Assembly: GCF_003336755.1 (NCBI RefSeq)
Contig: NZ_QMDI01000006.1
Span: forward strand, 558,001-622,000
DNA length: 64,000 nucleotides
DNA from: Elioraea thermophila (ex Habib et al. 2022)
GTDB taxonomy: Bacteria; Pseudomonadota; Alphaproteobacteria; Acetobacterales; Acetobacteraceae
Direction: 5' to 3'
Shown here: positions 1-8,093 of the stretch, piece after piece
How the letters are laid out: every line of letters starts with the position of its first letter
Position numbering within the stretch: position 1 is the first letter of the stretch
Notes under the pieces: model-generated
The model's input: only the letters and a program-made list of their open reading frames with translations
Databases searched by the model: none
What the model was told of the DNA's origin: nothing
Made by a program: the position numbers and the translations under genes

Positions 1-1
1 C

Positions 2-436
2 TTCGAATCGCTCCTGCGCACGCGGGCGGCGCGCGATCGCGCAGCAGACGTCAGCGCCCGCACCTGGCAGGCGCTGGAACGCACCGGCCTCGCGCCCTAC
101 GCTCACTTGCTCGCCGCCGACCTGCCCTACGGGCGGCGCAAGTATCTCGAGATCGCGCGCGCACTCGCCACCGGCCCGCGCCTTCTCGTACTCGACGAAC
201 CGGCGGCCGGCCTGAACGAGACCGAAACGGCCGAACTCGCCCGCTTCATCCGCACCCTGCATGCCGAGGGGCTCACCATCCTGCTCGTCGAGCACGACAT
301 GAGCCTGGTGATGGGCATCTGCCAACGCGTGATGGTGCTCGCCTCGGGCCGCAAGATCGCCGACGCCCCACCCTCGGTCGTGCAGCAGGATCCCCTCGTG
401 CTCGAGGCCTATCTCGGCACGGAGGAGGTGGCGTGA
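2..436 (+). CDS. Branched-chain amino acid-type ABC transporter ATP-binding protein, LivG family (5' partial)
   Basis: The open frame enters from the left edge, so only the C-terminal 144 residues are present. Visible are the end of the helical subdomain, a Walker B block (LLVLDEPAAGLN), a D-loop and the switch histidine in VEHDMSLVMGICQRV, all typical of LivG/BraF-type subunits. The Walker A and signature motif region lies mostly outside the window. The stop overlaps the GTG start of the next ATPase (GTGA), so the two are translationally coupled and form the nucleotide-binding pair of one importer. The substrate cannot be told from the ATPases; the permeases and binding protein should lie upstream of the window. 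Confidence 0.9.
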   Translation, partial: FESLLRTRAARDRAADVSARTWQALERTGLAPYAHLLAADLPYGRRKYLEIARALATGPRLLVLDEPAAGLNETETAELARFIRTLHAEGLTILLVEHDMSLVMGICQRVMVLASGRKIADAPPSVVQQDPLVLEAYLGTEEVA

Positions 437-1152
437 GTCTGCTCGCGGTGCGTGGCCTCGTCGTGCGCATGGGAGCGTTCGAGATCCTGCGCGGGGTGGA
501 TCTCGATCTCGCCCCCGGCGAGATCGTCACCGTGCTCGGCTCGAACGGGGTCGGCAAGACCACGCTGATGCGCGCCATTTCGGGCGTGTATCGTCCGGCG
601 AAGGGATCGATCCGGTTCGCGGGCGAGGAGATCGCGGGACTTCCTTCGCATGCGATCGTCGCGCGCGGCCTCGCCCAGGCGCCGGAGGGGCGGCAGATCT
701 TCGGCGCGATGACGGTAGCGGAGAATCTCCGGCTCGGCGCGGCGGTGACGCGCGCGGCGGACCGAGCGGCGACCCTCGATCGGGTTCTCGCCCTCTTTCC
801 GGTCCTGCGCGAGCGCTACCACCAGCGGGCGGGCAGTCTCTCGGGCGGCGAGCAGCAGATGCTCTGCATAGGGCGCGCGTTGATGGCGCAGCCGAAACTC
901 CTGCTGATGGACGAGCCCTCGCTCGGGCTTGCGCCCAAGCTCGTGCGCCAAGTGTTCGACCTCATCCGTACCATTCGCGCGGCCGGCACGCCGGTCCTGC
1001 TCGTCGAGCAGAACGCCAAGGCGGCGCTCGCCGTCGCGGACCGGGCCTACGTGATGGATGGCGGGCGGATCGTGCTTGCGGGCGAGGCGGCCGCCCTCGC
1101 CGAAGATCCGCGCGTCCGCGCCGCCTATCTCGGCGGCCATGTCGGCGCGTGA
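433..1152 (+). CDS. livF: Branched-chain amino acid-type ABC transporter ATP-binding protein LivF
   Basis: A 239-residue ATPase of normal LivF length. Walker A is GSNGVGKTT at residues 36-44, the signature LSGGEQQM lies near residue 136, Walker B is LLLMDEPSLGLAPKL and the switch histidine position reads LLVEQNAKAAL, the LivF-specific variant with Q. It pairs with the LivG-type subunit just upstream (4-nt GTGA overlap; GTG start). This family powers uptake of branched-chain amino acids, amides or related compounds. The gene is the last of its operon and converges on the phosphoribosyltransferase gene with a gap of only 16 nt and no obvious terminator hairpin between them. Confidence 0.92.
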   Translation: MSLLAVRGLVVRMGAFEILRGVDLDLAPGEIVTVLGSNGVGKTTLMRAISGVYRPAKGSIRFAGEEIAGLPSHAIVARGLAQAPEGRQIFGAMTVAENLRLGAAVTRAADRAATLDRVLALFPVLRERYHQRAGSLSGGEQQMLCIGRALMAQPKLLLMDEPSLGLAPKLVRQVFDLIRTIRAAGTPVLLVEQNAKAALAVADRAYVMDGGRIVLAGEAAALAEDPRVRAAYLGGHVGA

Positions 1153-1168
1153 GGGAAAGTGCGGCGCG

Positions 1169-1834
1169 TCAGCGGCCTGGGGTGAACCGATCGAGGATGG
1201 CCGTCACCTCCTCGTCCTCGAGCTGGTGGAAGTCCTCGTAGTGTCCACCGATGCCGAAGGGGAGCGACGACACCTGGGCGACCACGACCCGGTCGGCCTC
1301 GCCCTCCAGCACCCGCACCGTGTCGGGCGGTGCGACGGGCACCGCGACGACGATCTCCAGCGGGCCGGCCCGGCGCAGCACGGCGAGGCCCGCCCGCATC
1401 GTCGCCCCGGTCGCGATGCCGTCATCGACCACAATCGCGCTGCGACCCGAGACGGGAACCCGCGCCCGCCCGGCAAGGTAGGCCTCGCGCCGGCGTACGA
1501 TCTCCGCCCTCTCGCGGGCCACGGCCTCGGCGATCTCGCGCTCGCTCACTCCGGCAAGCCGGATGACATCCGGGTTGAGGACGAGCGCCTCCTCGCCCTC
1601 ACCGACCGCGCCCATGGCAAGTTCCGGCTGATCCGGCACGCCGAGCTTGCGCACGAGCAAGAGGTCGAGCGGGGCGCGCAAGGCCTCGGCGATCTCCGCT
1701 CCGACGACGACGCCGCCGCGTGGCAGCGCAAGCACCACAGGGTCCCGCAACGGCAGGGCGGCGAGCTTGGCAGCAAGCACCTTGCCGGCCTCGCGCCGGT
1801 CACGGAATGGCCTTCCGGGGCGCCAGGACACCAT
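1169..1834 (-). CDS. Phosphoribosyltransferase domain protein
   Basis: A 221-residue cytosolic protein of the type I PRTase fold. The PRPP-binding motif is VVDDGIATGAT near residues 133-143, and the upstream ALPRGGVVVGAEIA loop (residues 38-51) is the usual flexible-loop region of this stand-alone family, often annotated as predicted phosphoribosyltransferase (COG1926). The accepted base is not known for the family, and several members are found next to stress or dienelactone hydrolase-like proteins. It stands alone here, convergent with livF and separated from the small gene downstream of the secretion operon. Start is ATG (MVSWRPGRPF), which gives the usual family N-terminus. Function beyond PRPP binding is not inferable. 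Confidence 0.8.
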   Translation of the reverse strand: MVSWRPGRPFRDRREAGKVLAAKLAALPLRDPVVLALPRGGVVVGAEIAEALRAPLDLLLVRKLGVPDQPELAMGAVGEGEEALVLNPDVIRLAGVSEREIAEAVARERAEIVRRREAYLAGRARVPVSGRSAIVVDDGIATGATMRAGLAVLRRAGPLEIVVAVPVAPPDTVRVLEGEADRVVVAQVSSLPFGIGGHYEDFHQLEDEEVTAILDRFTPGR

Positions 1835-1860
1835 GGGCGCGACCGCGGTCGCTCAGCGCG

Positions 1861-2139
1861 TCAGGAGAAGCGGAAGGCGGAAGGTGGGGCCTCGCTTGCC
1901 TGCTGGGCCTGTGCCTGAGCCTGGGCCTGCGCTTCCTTCACCTTTTCCTGGATCTGCTTGACGAGGTTGGCGAGGGCGTTCGCCGCGCCGGGAAGCTGGG
2001 TGATCGGCAGGATCAGCTGGCCGCAGGGGAAGGGTTTGCCGTCAGCCCCCGCCTGGCCGAGGGTGAGGCGGGCGACCCCGTTCACCACCTGGGCCTCGAT
2101 GATGCCGTCGCAGAACAGGGCAGGCAGGCGTTCCGTCAT
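1861..2139 (-). CDS. Conserved hypothetical small protein at the end of the type I secretion operon
   Basis: A 92-residue protein that I do not recognise. The first 50 residues look like a small beta-rich domain (MTERLPALFCDGIIEAQVV, then VARLTLGQ), followed by an amphipathic helix and an Ala/Gln repeat tail with four alternating QA steps, likely coiled-coil or disordered. It has no signal peptide or membrane segment. It lies 80 nt downstream of the HlyD-like gene on the same strand, with a GGAGCAACG-type ribosome site, so it may be co-transcribed and assist export, but this is only a positional inference. Confidence 0.55.
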   Translation of the reverse strand: MTERLPALFCDGIIEAQVVNGVARLTLGQAGADGKPFPCGQLILPITQLPGAANALANLVKQIQEKVKEAQAQAQAQAQQASEAPPSAFRFS

Positions 2140-2220
2140 CGTTGCTCCTCCGAAAAAGGTGATCGGCCCTACCTCCGGCTCATCGCCCTCGTGCCGCGCG
2201 GGGGCCGCCCGCTCGCGACG

Positions 2221-3603
2221 TCAGGGTTCGCGGAAGGCGCGGGCGAAACTGTCGCGCAGCGGCTGGGTGATGTACTGCCAGAACGTCCGCTCGCCGACCA
2301 GGATCATCACCTCGACCGGCATGCCAGGCACGAGCCGCACGCCGCGGATTTGCTCCACCTGTCCTTCGTCGAGCGCGATGTGGGCCCGATAGACGGAGCT
2401 GCGCAGCCGTTCGTCCCAGATCGCGTCCGCCGAGACGAACTCGACATGCCCGTGCAGGTAGGGCACCAGTCGCTGCTTGACGCCGGGAAAGCGCACCTCG
2501 GCCGCAAGCCCGACATGCACGGAGTCGATGTCGGTCGGCAGCACGAACACCTCGGCGATGAGACGGTCCTCCTCCGGCACGATCTCGAGCACGGCATCGC
2601 CGGGGCGAACGACTTGGCCGGGGGCGAAGACGCGCAGATTGAGCACCGTGCCCGCCACGGGGGCGACGATATCGCGGCGGACCGCAATGTCGCGCGCCTG
2701 GCGCAGCCGCTCCTCCACCTCGACCAGGCGGTCGCGCACCTCGCGCTGTTCCTTACTGATCTCGGCCGCGCGCGCATCGGCCTGCGCCTGCAGCTGGGCC
2801 ATGGTCTCGGCGAGGCCGGCTTCGGCTTTCACCACCTGGGCGGCGAGGTCCTCGCGGTTGCCGATCAGGCTCGCCTCCGCGCGTTGCAGGGCAAGCAGAC
2901 GGGGCCGGCGCTCGAGCCCGAGCCGGAGCAGTTCCGCCACCCCGGCCATTTCCTCGCGGATGAGCGCGATCTGCCGTTCCATCGAGGCGATCTGCCCGCG
3001 TGCGGCGTCCGCCTGGGCGCGGAGCTGATCCGCCCGCGCCTGCAACACGGCCTGGGCGCTCTCGAAGGCGACCAGGCGAGAACTGAACAGCGCAGTCTGT
3101 CCGGCCAGCAGGTCGGCCACGCGCGGATCCGACGACAGTTCGAGCAACTCCCGCGGCCAGGCGATCTCGCGCGCGTTCGCCCGTTCGGCGACCAGGCGGG
3201 CATCCTGCGCAAGCAAGGCGAGGCGCTGCGCGGCGAGCGCGGCGAGTTGCGCATCGGCCTGAATGTCGTCGAGGCGGATCATCGGCTGGCCGGCCCGCAC
3301 CCGATCCCCGTCGCGCACCAGGATCTCGCGCACGATCCCGCCTTCCAGATGCTGCACGATGCGGCGGTTACCCTCCGCCTTCAGCGCACCGACCGCGTGC
3401 GCGGCCTCGGAGAGGGGGGCGAGCGCGCTCCACGCGCCGAAGCCGCCGAAAAGGAGGACAAGGACCAGGACGCCGAACAGTGTGGGCCACCGCGTGCGCG
3501 GCGCTGGCGGGAGATCGATCACCGGCCCCGGGGTGATGGGTCGCGGTGCCCCGACGGTGCGCGGCCCGAGTGGAGCGAGCGTGGTGGTCGTGCTCTCGCT
3601 CAT
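2221..3603 (-). CDS. Type I secretion membrane-fusion protein, HlyD family
   Basis: A 460-residue periplasmic adaptor linking an inner-membrane ABC exporter to an outer-membrane TolC-like channel. It has a cytosolic N-tail, one membrane segment (about residues 40-62, LFGVLVLVLLFGGFGAW), the HlyD signature VQHLEGGIVREI near residue 85, a long Arg/Ala/Gln-rich coiled-coil hairpin (about 125-300) and the second half of the lipoyl domain (IVAPVAGTVLNLRV), ending in the beta-barrel and membrane-proximal domain. Its ATG overlaps the TGA of the ABC permease gene, so the pair is translationally coupled. No TolC gene is in the window. The RTX-repeat protein at 34.9-35.6 kb is a candidate substrate but is far away. 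Confidence 0.92.
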   Translation of the reverse strand: MSESTTTTLAPLGPRTVGAPRPITPGPVIDLPPAPRTRWPTLFGVLVLVLLFGGFGAWSALAPLSEAAHAVGALKAEGNRRIVQHLEGGIVREILVRDGDRVRAGQPMIRLDDIQADAQLAALAAQRLALLAQDARLVAERANAREIAWPRELLELSSDPRVADLLAGQTALFSSRLVAFESAQAVLQARADQLRAQADAARGQIASMERQIALIREEMAGVAELLRLGLERRPRLLALQRAEASLIGNREDLAAQVVKAEAGLAETMAQLQAQADARAAEISKEQREVRDRLVEVEERLRQARDIAVRRDIVAPVAGTVLNLRVFAPGQVVRPGDAVLEIVPEEDRLIAEVFVLPTDIDSVHVGLAAEVRFPGVKQRLVPYLHGHVEFVSADAIWDERLRSSVYRAHIALDEGQVEQIRGVRLVPGMPVEVMILVGERTFWQYITQPLRDSFARAFREP

Positions 3604-5363
3604 GGCCCCGCCTTTCGGTCATCGAGTCGGGGCGAGGAGGACGGTGCCGCCACCTCAGCCGGGCGGGCGGGTTGCATCAGCCGCTTCAGGATCTCCGCCC
3701 GCGGCCCGTAGAGCTCGACCGCGCCGTCGCGGAGCAGCAGCACCTTGTCGACCCCCTGCACGAGGGTGGGGCGGTGCGAGACCAGCACGACCGTCGTGCC
3801 CTGCGCCTTCAGCCGCTCCAGCGCCTTGAGCAAGGCGGCCTCGCCGTCGCCGTCGAGATTGCTGTTCGGCTCGTCGAGCACGACGAGTTTCGGCCGGCCG
3901 TACATGGCGCGCGCAAGCCCGATCATCTGCCGCTGCCCGGCCGACAGGAAGGTGCCGCCGTCGCCGATCTCGGTGCGGTAATCCTGCGGCAGGCGCAGGA
4001 TCATCTCATGGCAGCCGGCAAGCCGCGCCGCCTCGAACACCGCCTCCGGATCCGGTTCGGCCATGCGCGCGATGTTCTGCATCACCGTGCCGTCGAACAG
4101 CTCGACGTCCTGCGGCAGGTAGCCGACATGGCGGCCGAAATCCTCGCGCATCCAGGTGTAGACGTTGGCCCCACCCAAGCGCACCGTGCCGGCGGTCGGC
4201 TCGAGCACGCCGATCAAAAGGCGGATCAGCGTCGTCTTGCCCGCCGCCGAGGGCCCGATGACGGCGAGGCTCTCCCCCGGCTCGAGCGCGAAACTCACCC
4301 CCTTGATGGTGGCGAGCGAGGCGCCGGGAAAGGCGTAGGTCACGCGCTCCGCCACCAGCCGGGCCTCGGGCTCCGGCAGCGGGATGCCGGGCGGGCGGAT
4401 GCGCGGCATCGACAGGTGTGCGGTGAGCCGGCGGTAGGACTGGCGGGCCGAGACGAGCTGCTTCCACGCGCCGATCATCTGTTCGACCGGAGCCAGCGCT
4501 CGGCCCATGATGATCGAGGCGGCGATCATCGCCCCCGCGGTGATCGCCTGGTCGAGCACGAGCAAAGCGCCGAGCCCGAGCACGCCGACCTGCACGCCGA
4601 GGCGGACGAACTTCGTCGTGCCCATGATCCAGGCCGCACGGTCGGCCGCCGAGAGTTGGGCGGGAACCACGCGAGCGGATGCCTCCTGCCAGCGCCGGAT
4701 CACGTCGCCGGTCATGCCCATCGAGTCGATGACTTCGGCGTTGCGCACGATGCTGTCGGCCCGCCGCTGCGCCGTCAGCGCCGCGGTGTTGGCGGTGCGC
4801 AGGAGCCTTCCCGTGGACCACTCGTTGGCCAGCGTGAGCAGGAACAGCACGATCGCGCCGCCGAGCGCGAGCCAGCCGAGCGAGGGGTGGAGGAGGAAGA
4901 CGAAGGCGAGATACACCGGCACCCACGGCACGTCGTAGAGCGCGGTCATGCCGGGGGAGGCGACGAAACCGCGACAGACCGCCAGATCACGCAACGCCTC
5001 CGCGCGATAGGGGCGGGCACGCAATTGGGCCTCGAGCGCACGGGCGAAGGTTTCGGGGGCGACACGCTGCTCGATCCAGGCCGCGGTGCGGGCGAGGATC
5101 TGCGTGCGGGTGGCCTCGAGCAGGGCAAGGGCCAGGAGGGCGCCGAGGGCGATCAGCGTGAGGAACAGCAGCGTGTCGGTCGAGCGCGTGGCGAGCACGC
5201 GGTCGAACACCTGCATCATGTAGATGGAGGTCGTGAGCATCAGCAGGTTGACGACCAGCGAGAAGGCGCCGACCGAGACGAATTGGGCCTTGGTGGCGGC
5301 TACCGCCTTGGCCAGGGCATTGTCGGGATCGGGGCCTGGGCGAAACGCGGGGGGCGGAACCAT
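3600..5363 (-). CDS. Type I secretion system permease/ATPase, PrtD-like
   Basis: A 587-residue half-transporter with an N-terminal ABC exporter membrane domain (about six segments, residues 30-310) and a C-terminal ATPase. Walker A is GPSAAGKTTL, the Q-loop is YLPQDVELF, the signature is LSAGQRQMIGLARAM, Walker B is VVLDEPNSNLD and the H-loop is VSHRP. LSAGQ rather than LSGGQ is common in PrtD/HasD-type exporters, which lack the C39 peptidase or C39-like domain and secrete RTX-type proteins with C-terminal signals. It is coupled by overlap to the HlyD gene and starts 3 nt after the small upstream gene, making a three- or four-gene secretion operon. Confidence 0.93.
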   Translation of the reverse strand: MVPPPAFRPGPDPDNALAKAVAATKAQFVSVGAFSLVVNLLMLTTSIYMMQVFDRVLATRSTDTLLFLTLIALGALLALALLEATRTQILARTAAWIEQRVAPETFARALEAQLRARPYRAEALRDLAVCRGFVASPGMTALYDVPWVPVYLAFVFLLHPSLGWLALGGAIVLFLLTLANEWSTGRLLRTANTAALTAQRRADSIVRNAEVIDSMGMTGDVIRRWQEASARVVPAQLSAADRAAWIMGTTKFVRLGVQVGVLGLGALLVLDQAITAGAMIAASIIMGRALAPVEQMIGAWKQLVSARQSYRRLTAHLSMPRIRPPGIPLPEPEARLVAERVTYAFPGASLATIKGVSFALEPGESLAVIGPSAAGKTTLIRLLIGVLEPTAGTVRLGGANVYTWMREDFGRHVGYLPQDVELFDGTVMQNIARMAEPDPEAVFEAARLAGCHEMILRLPQDYRTEIGDGGTFLSAGQRQMIGLARAMYGRPKLVVLDEPNSNLDGDGEAALLKALERLKAQGTTVVLVSHRPTLVQGVDKVLLLRDGAVELYGPRAEILKRLMQPARPAEVAAPSSSPRLDDRKAGP

Positions 5364-5366
5364 GGC

Positions 5367-5816
5367 TCAGCCTCCTGCCGACAGCGTCGCCACCGCGGCG
5401 GCGAGGCTCCGCAGCCTTTCCGCCGCCTCGACGAGAAGCTCGGCGTGCCCCGTCGCCCAGGCGAGCAGCGTGGCCGCCAGCACAACCCCGGCGAAGGCAG
5501 CGGCAACCAAGCGCAGGAACCCGGGCGGGCGAGGCAGGCGGCCGAGATGGTCTCGCACGGCTTCGGTGCGGAGCTCCTCGATCCGGTTGTGCAGATAGCG
5601 ATGCGCCCACGCCGCGAGGGCGGCATCAGCCTCCCGCCGGCGCTTCTCGACCGTTTCCGGCGACAGCGTGTCGCCGCCCTGCGCGGCCAGCGCGAAGGCG
5701 AGGAGGTCGCGCTCGCGGTCCTCCGCGCTGCCGGAGTGGAACGCGGCGAGCGCGTGGGCCACGGCTCGCGCCGCTCCGTCCTCGCGCGTCTTCAGGGTGT
5801 CCTGCACCGTCGTCAC
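5367..5816 (-). CDS. Small membrane-anchored protein leading the type I secretion operon
   Basis: A 149-residue protein I do not recognise. Residues 1-100 are charged and alpha-helical (acidic/arginine-rich, with an AHRYLHNRIEELR helix), followed by one hydrophobic segment near residues 105-125 (LVAAAFAGVVLAATLLAWAT) and a short Ala-rich tail. The topology suggests a cytosolic domain tethered to the inner membrane. It ends only 3 nt before the ABC permease start, so co-transcription is very likely. A role as an accessory or chaperone for the exporter is inference from position only. Confidence 0.65.
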   Translation of the reverse strand: MTTVQDTLKTREDGAARAVAHALAAFHSGSAEDRERDLLAFALAAQGGDTLSPETVEKRRREADAALAAWAHRYLHNRIEELRTEAVRDHLGRLPRPPGFLRLVAAAFAGVVLAATLLAWATGHAELLVEAAERLRSLAAAVATLSAGG

Positions 5817-6009
5817 GGGCTGCCGCCTTACTCTGTGAAATCTGTCGCCGGCAGGCGCAGAATAGCCCCTCGGCGCACGCCAGCGCGAGGGTAGGGCTGT
5901 TCGTTACCGCAGGATTGTCCGGCACGCCGGTCGGAGACTTTTCCCGCAAAACGGCGGTCAGGCCACCGGCCAGCGGCCTTGCGAGCCGAGCGGATCCGGG
6001 CCATTCCCG

Positions 6010-6945
6010 ATGGTGCCTGCCGCCGCCTCCTCCGCCGGGGCCGCCGTGACCGATCTCGATTTCGACCTTTCGGCCGTGGTCCGTGTCAGGCGTGCCGCTC
6101 GGCCCGGCGGCGCGCCACGGCCCATCGGACGTGATGCGCTCGCCGTTCGTCTCGCCGAAACCCAGGCCAGCGTGCGCCCTGCGGGCCGGCCGTTCTGCGT
6201 GCTCGCTTTCCGCCGCGCCGGCAGCACCGGGGCGCCGCCCCTCGACCTTCCCGAGCTCACGGCTCACCCGCCGGCTCTCGGCGCCGCCGTCGTCGCGGTC
6301 GATGTCGGCCAGGCAGACCCGGAACACCTCTCCACCCCCGCCTCGCCTGCGCCCGAGCAGCTCAGCCGCTTCGCCACCGCCGCGGCCGCCGGCGCGGCTG
6401 CCGTGAAGAGCTTGGCGGGTCGCATCCGCCTCGTCGTTCCCCGCGTGGCCGAGAGTCTCGTTCTTGAGCGTTTCGCCGAGGCGCTGGTGGCGCTGCTCGC
6501 CCCGGCGCCCGGCGCGGCGGTGATGCGGCACTGCGACAGCGAAAGCCTCGCTGGCTGGAAAAGCCGAACCGTCGAGCTTGAAGCCGTCGTCTTTGCGGCC
6601 GACGCCGTTGCGGACCGCATCGCCGCCCTCGCTGGGCTGTGCCCGCCCGAACTCGCCGCCATCGCCGGCGCGATCGTCGAGGCGCAACGTCACGCCCTGA
6701 CCGTGGTGATCGACGGCGTGGCGGCAGCTGCCTCCGCCCTGGTCGCGCGCGAGATCGACGCCAGCAGCGGCGAGGGACTGCTGGCCTTCGCGGGCACGCA
6801 TTCCGCACACGCCGTCGCGCTCCGTGCCCTCTCCCTCACCCCCTGCGATCCCCCTGAGCTCGGCGACGGCGACCGTCTCACCGCGTTCCTCGCCGCACTC
6901 GACGAGGCGGCCGCCGCGCTCGTGGGCGAAGTCGCTGGACCGTGA
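6010..6945 (+). CDS. CobT-fold protein lacking canonical phosphoribosyltransferase catalytic motifs
   Basis: A 311-residue protein whose order of blocks follows CobT (nicotinate-nucleotide:dimethylbenzimidazole phosphoribosyltransferase): VVAVDVG, then an alanine helix AAAAGAAAVKSLA, then CPPELAAIAGAIVEAQ and VVIDGVAAAASALVA, matching the family's GGPEIAALAGAI and DGF-TAAAL segments. The hallmark GEMGIGNTT loop is replaced by VAESLVLERFAEAL, the N-terminal GDHGVA loop is missing, and the C-terminal LGEGSGA block carrying the catalytic glutamate reads LGDGDRL. I therefore call a divergent paralogue, probably not a working CobT. The ATG has no strong ribosome site and an earlier start is not excluded. 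It converges on the cysteine-rich protein gene, whose family also occurs near cobalamin genes. Confidence 0.6.
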   Translation: MVPAAASSAGAAVTDLDFDLSAVVRVRRAARPGGAPRPIGRDALAVRLAETQASVRPAGRPFCVLAFRRAGSTGAPPLDLPELTAHPPALGAAVVAVDVGQADPEHLSTPASPAPEQLSRFATAAAAGAAAVKSLAGRIRLVVPRVAESLVLERFAEALVALLAPAPGAAVMRHCDSESLAGWKSRTVELEAVVFAADAVADRIAALAGLCPPELAAIAGAIVEAQRHALTVVIDGVAAAASALVAREIDASSGEGLLAFAGTHSAHAVALRALSLTPCDPPELGDGDRLTAFLAALDEAAAALVGEVAGP

Positions 6946-6970
6946 TGCGGCGCCGGACGCGGGGGGCGGC

Positions 6971-7324
6971 TCAGTCGTCCGGCCCCTCGTTCTCGCGCCC
7001 GGGCGGACGTGGGCGCCGGGTCGGGGGATCGGTCTGCGGCTTGCCCGACCACGGCACCGGGTATTCCAACCAACGCTGGATGAAGTTCCAGGACTTTCGA
7101 TAGCCTTCGTGCGGCAGGATGCAGTCCGAACAGTCCTTGCGCACCACACCGTTCTTGTCGGTGAACACCTTGTAGGGGCCCGGGCACTCGTAGGCGATCA
7201 GCGGGCAGTAGCAGAACAGGCAGTTGAACTCGCCCTTCACCCCCTTGTGGCAGGGGAAGAACGGACAGGCCGAGTTGGTGAAGCCCTTGAATGCCTCGTT
7301 CGTCGTCGTGTCCTTCGGTTCCAC
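6971..7324 (-). CDS. Cysteine-rich small domain protein, putative metal binder
   Basis: A 117-residue cytosolic protein with eight cysteines arranged as CPFFPCHKG, NCLFCYCPL, YECPG and KDCSDCILPH. This matches the cysteine-rich small domain family (PF04071-type, zinc-finger-like) that is often found near cobalamin-biosynthesis genes in archaea and bacteria; its biochemical role is unknown. The tail after residue 90 is Pro/Arg-rich and probably disordered. The gene is convergent with the CobT-like gene (25 nt apart) and has its own promoter region in the 92 nt before upp ends. Metal binding is inferred from the cysteine pattern; no activity can be assigned. Confidence 0.75.
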   Translation of the reverse strand: MEPKDTTTNEAFKGFTNSACPFFPCHKGVKGEFNCLFCYCPLIAYECPGPYKVFTDKNGVVRKDCSDCILPHEGYRKSWNFIQRWLEYPVPWSGKPQTDPPTRRPRPPGRENEGPDD

Positions 7325-7416
7325 CGCGGTCTCCGCTCAGCCCTGGCCTCGGCCCATACCTGAGCAATCGGGTCGGCTTTGCAAGCGGGGCGACGGCGGG
7401 CGCCCGACCCGCGGCC

Positions 7417-8070
7417 TCACTTCGTGCCGAACATGCGGTCGCCCGCGTCGCCCAAGCCCGGCACGATGTAGCCCTTCTCGTCGAGATGGCTGTCCACCGC
7501 CGCCGTCCAGATCGGCACATCGGGGTGCTGGCCGTGGAAATGCGCGATGCCCTCCGGCGCGGCGAGCAGGCAGACGAGGCGAATCTCGCGGCAGCCGCAC
7601 TCCTTCAGCCGATCGACCGCCGCCACCGCCGAGTTCGCGGTGGCGAGCATCGGGTCGAGCACGATGACGAGGCGTTCGGCAACGTCGGGCGGGGCCTTGA
7701 AGTAGTACTCGACGGCGGCGAGCGTCTTCGGGTCGCGATAGAGACCGATATGCGCCACCCGCGCGGAGGGCACGAGGGTCAGCATGCCCTCGAGGAAGCC
7801 TTCGCCTGCGCGCAGGATCGGGGCGAAGACGAGCTTCTTCCCGGCAAGGATCGGCGCCTGCATGGTGGCGAGCGGCGTCTCGATGGTGATCGTCGCGAGC
7901 GGCAGATCGCGCGTCACCTCGTAGCAGAGCAACATGCCGATCTCGTTCATCAGCCGCCGGAAGCCCTGCGTCGAGCGGTCCTTGTCGCGCAGCAGCGTCA
8001 GCTTGTGTTGCACGAGCGGATGGCGGACGACGTTCACCTGCTCGATCGCCGTTGCGACGGCGCCTTCCAT
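7417..8070 (-). CDS. upp: Uracil phosphoribosyltransferase (URC6-type)
   Basis: A 217-residue enzyme converting uracil and PRPP to UMP. Family blocks include the [14 protein letters not shown]-terminus, [17 protein letters not shown], the PRPP loop [20 protein letters not shown] (variant of DPMLATGGS with N-S replacing G-G-S) and the uracil-binding [18 protein letters not shown]-terminus. The ATG was chosen over longer readings because AAGGAGAAGG stands 5 nt before it and it gives the normal UPRT length. It is the last gene of the URC1-URC4-upp set, 23 nt after URC4, so it likely supplies the nucleotide substrate of the URC pyrimidine-degradation route rather than only general salvage. Confidence 0.93.
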   Translation of the reverse strand: MEGAVATAIEQVNVVRHPLVQHKLTLLRDKDRSTQGFRRLMNEIGMLLCYEVTRDLPLATITIETPLATMQAPILAGKKLVFAPILRAGEGFLEGMLTLVPSARVAHIGLYRDPKTLAAVEYYFKAPPDVAERLVIVLDPMLATANSAVAAVDRLKECGCREIRLVCLLAAPEGIAHFHGQHPDVPIWTAAVDSHLDEKGYIVPGLGDAGDRMFGTK

Positions 8071-8093
8071 GATCCCTTCTCCTTCCGCTGGGT

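Noticed and set aside
1720-3711. Very long open frames opposite real genes (also about 3546-5894, 16186-18309, 17886-20843, 23529-25748)
   Set aside because: They are antisense frames kept open by high GC; compositions are Arg/His/Gly-rich without family motifs, while the opposite strand carries complete conserved proteins.
5626-7149. Minus-strand open frame of about 500 codons across the CobT-like gene
   Set aside because: No motifs and Arg/Gly-rich; the plus-strand frame shows ordered CobT-like blocks.
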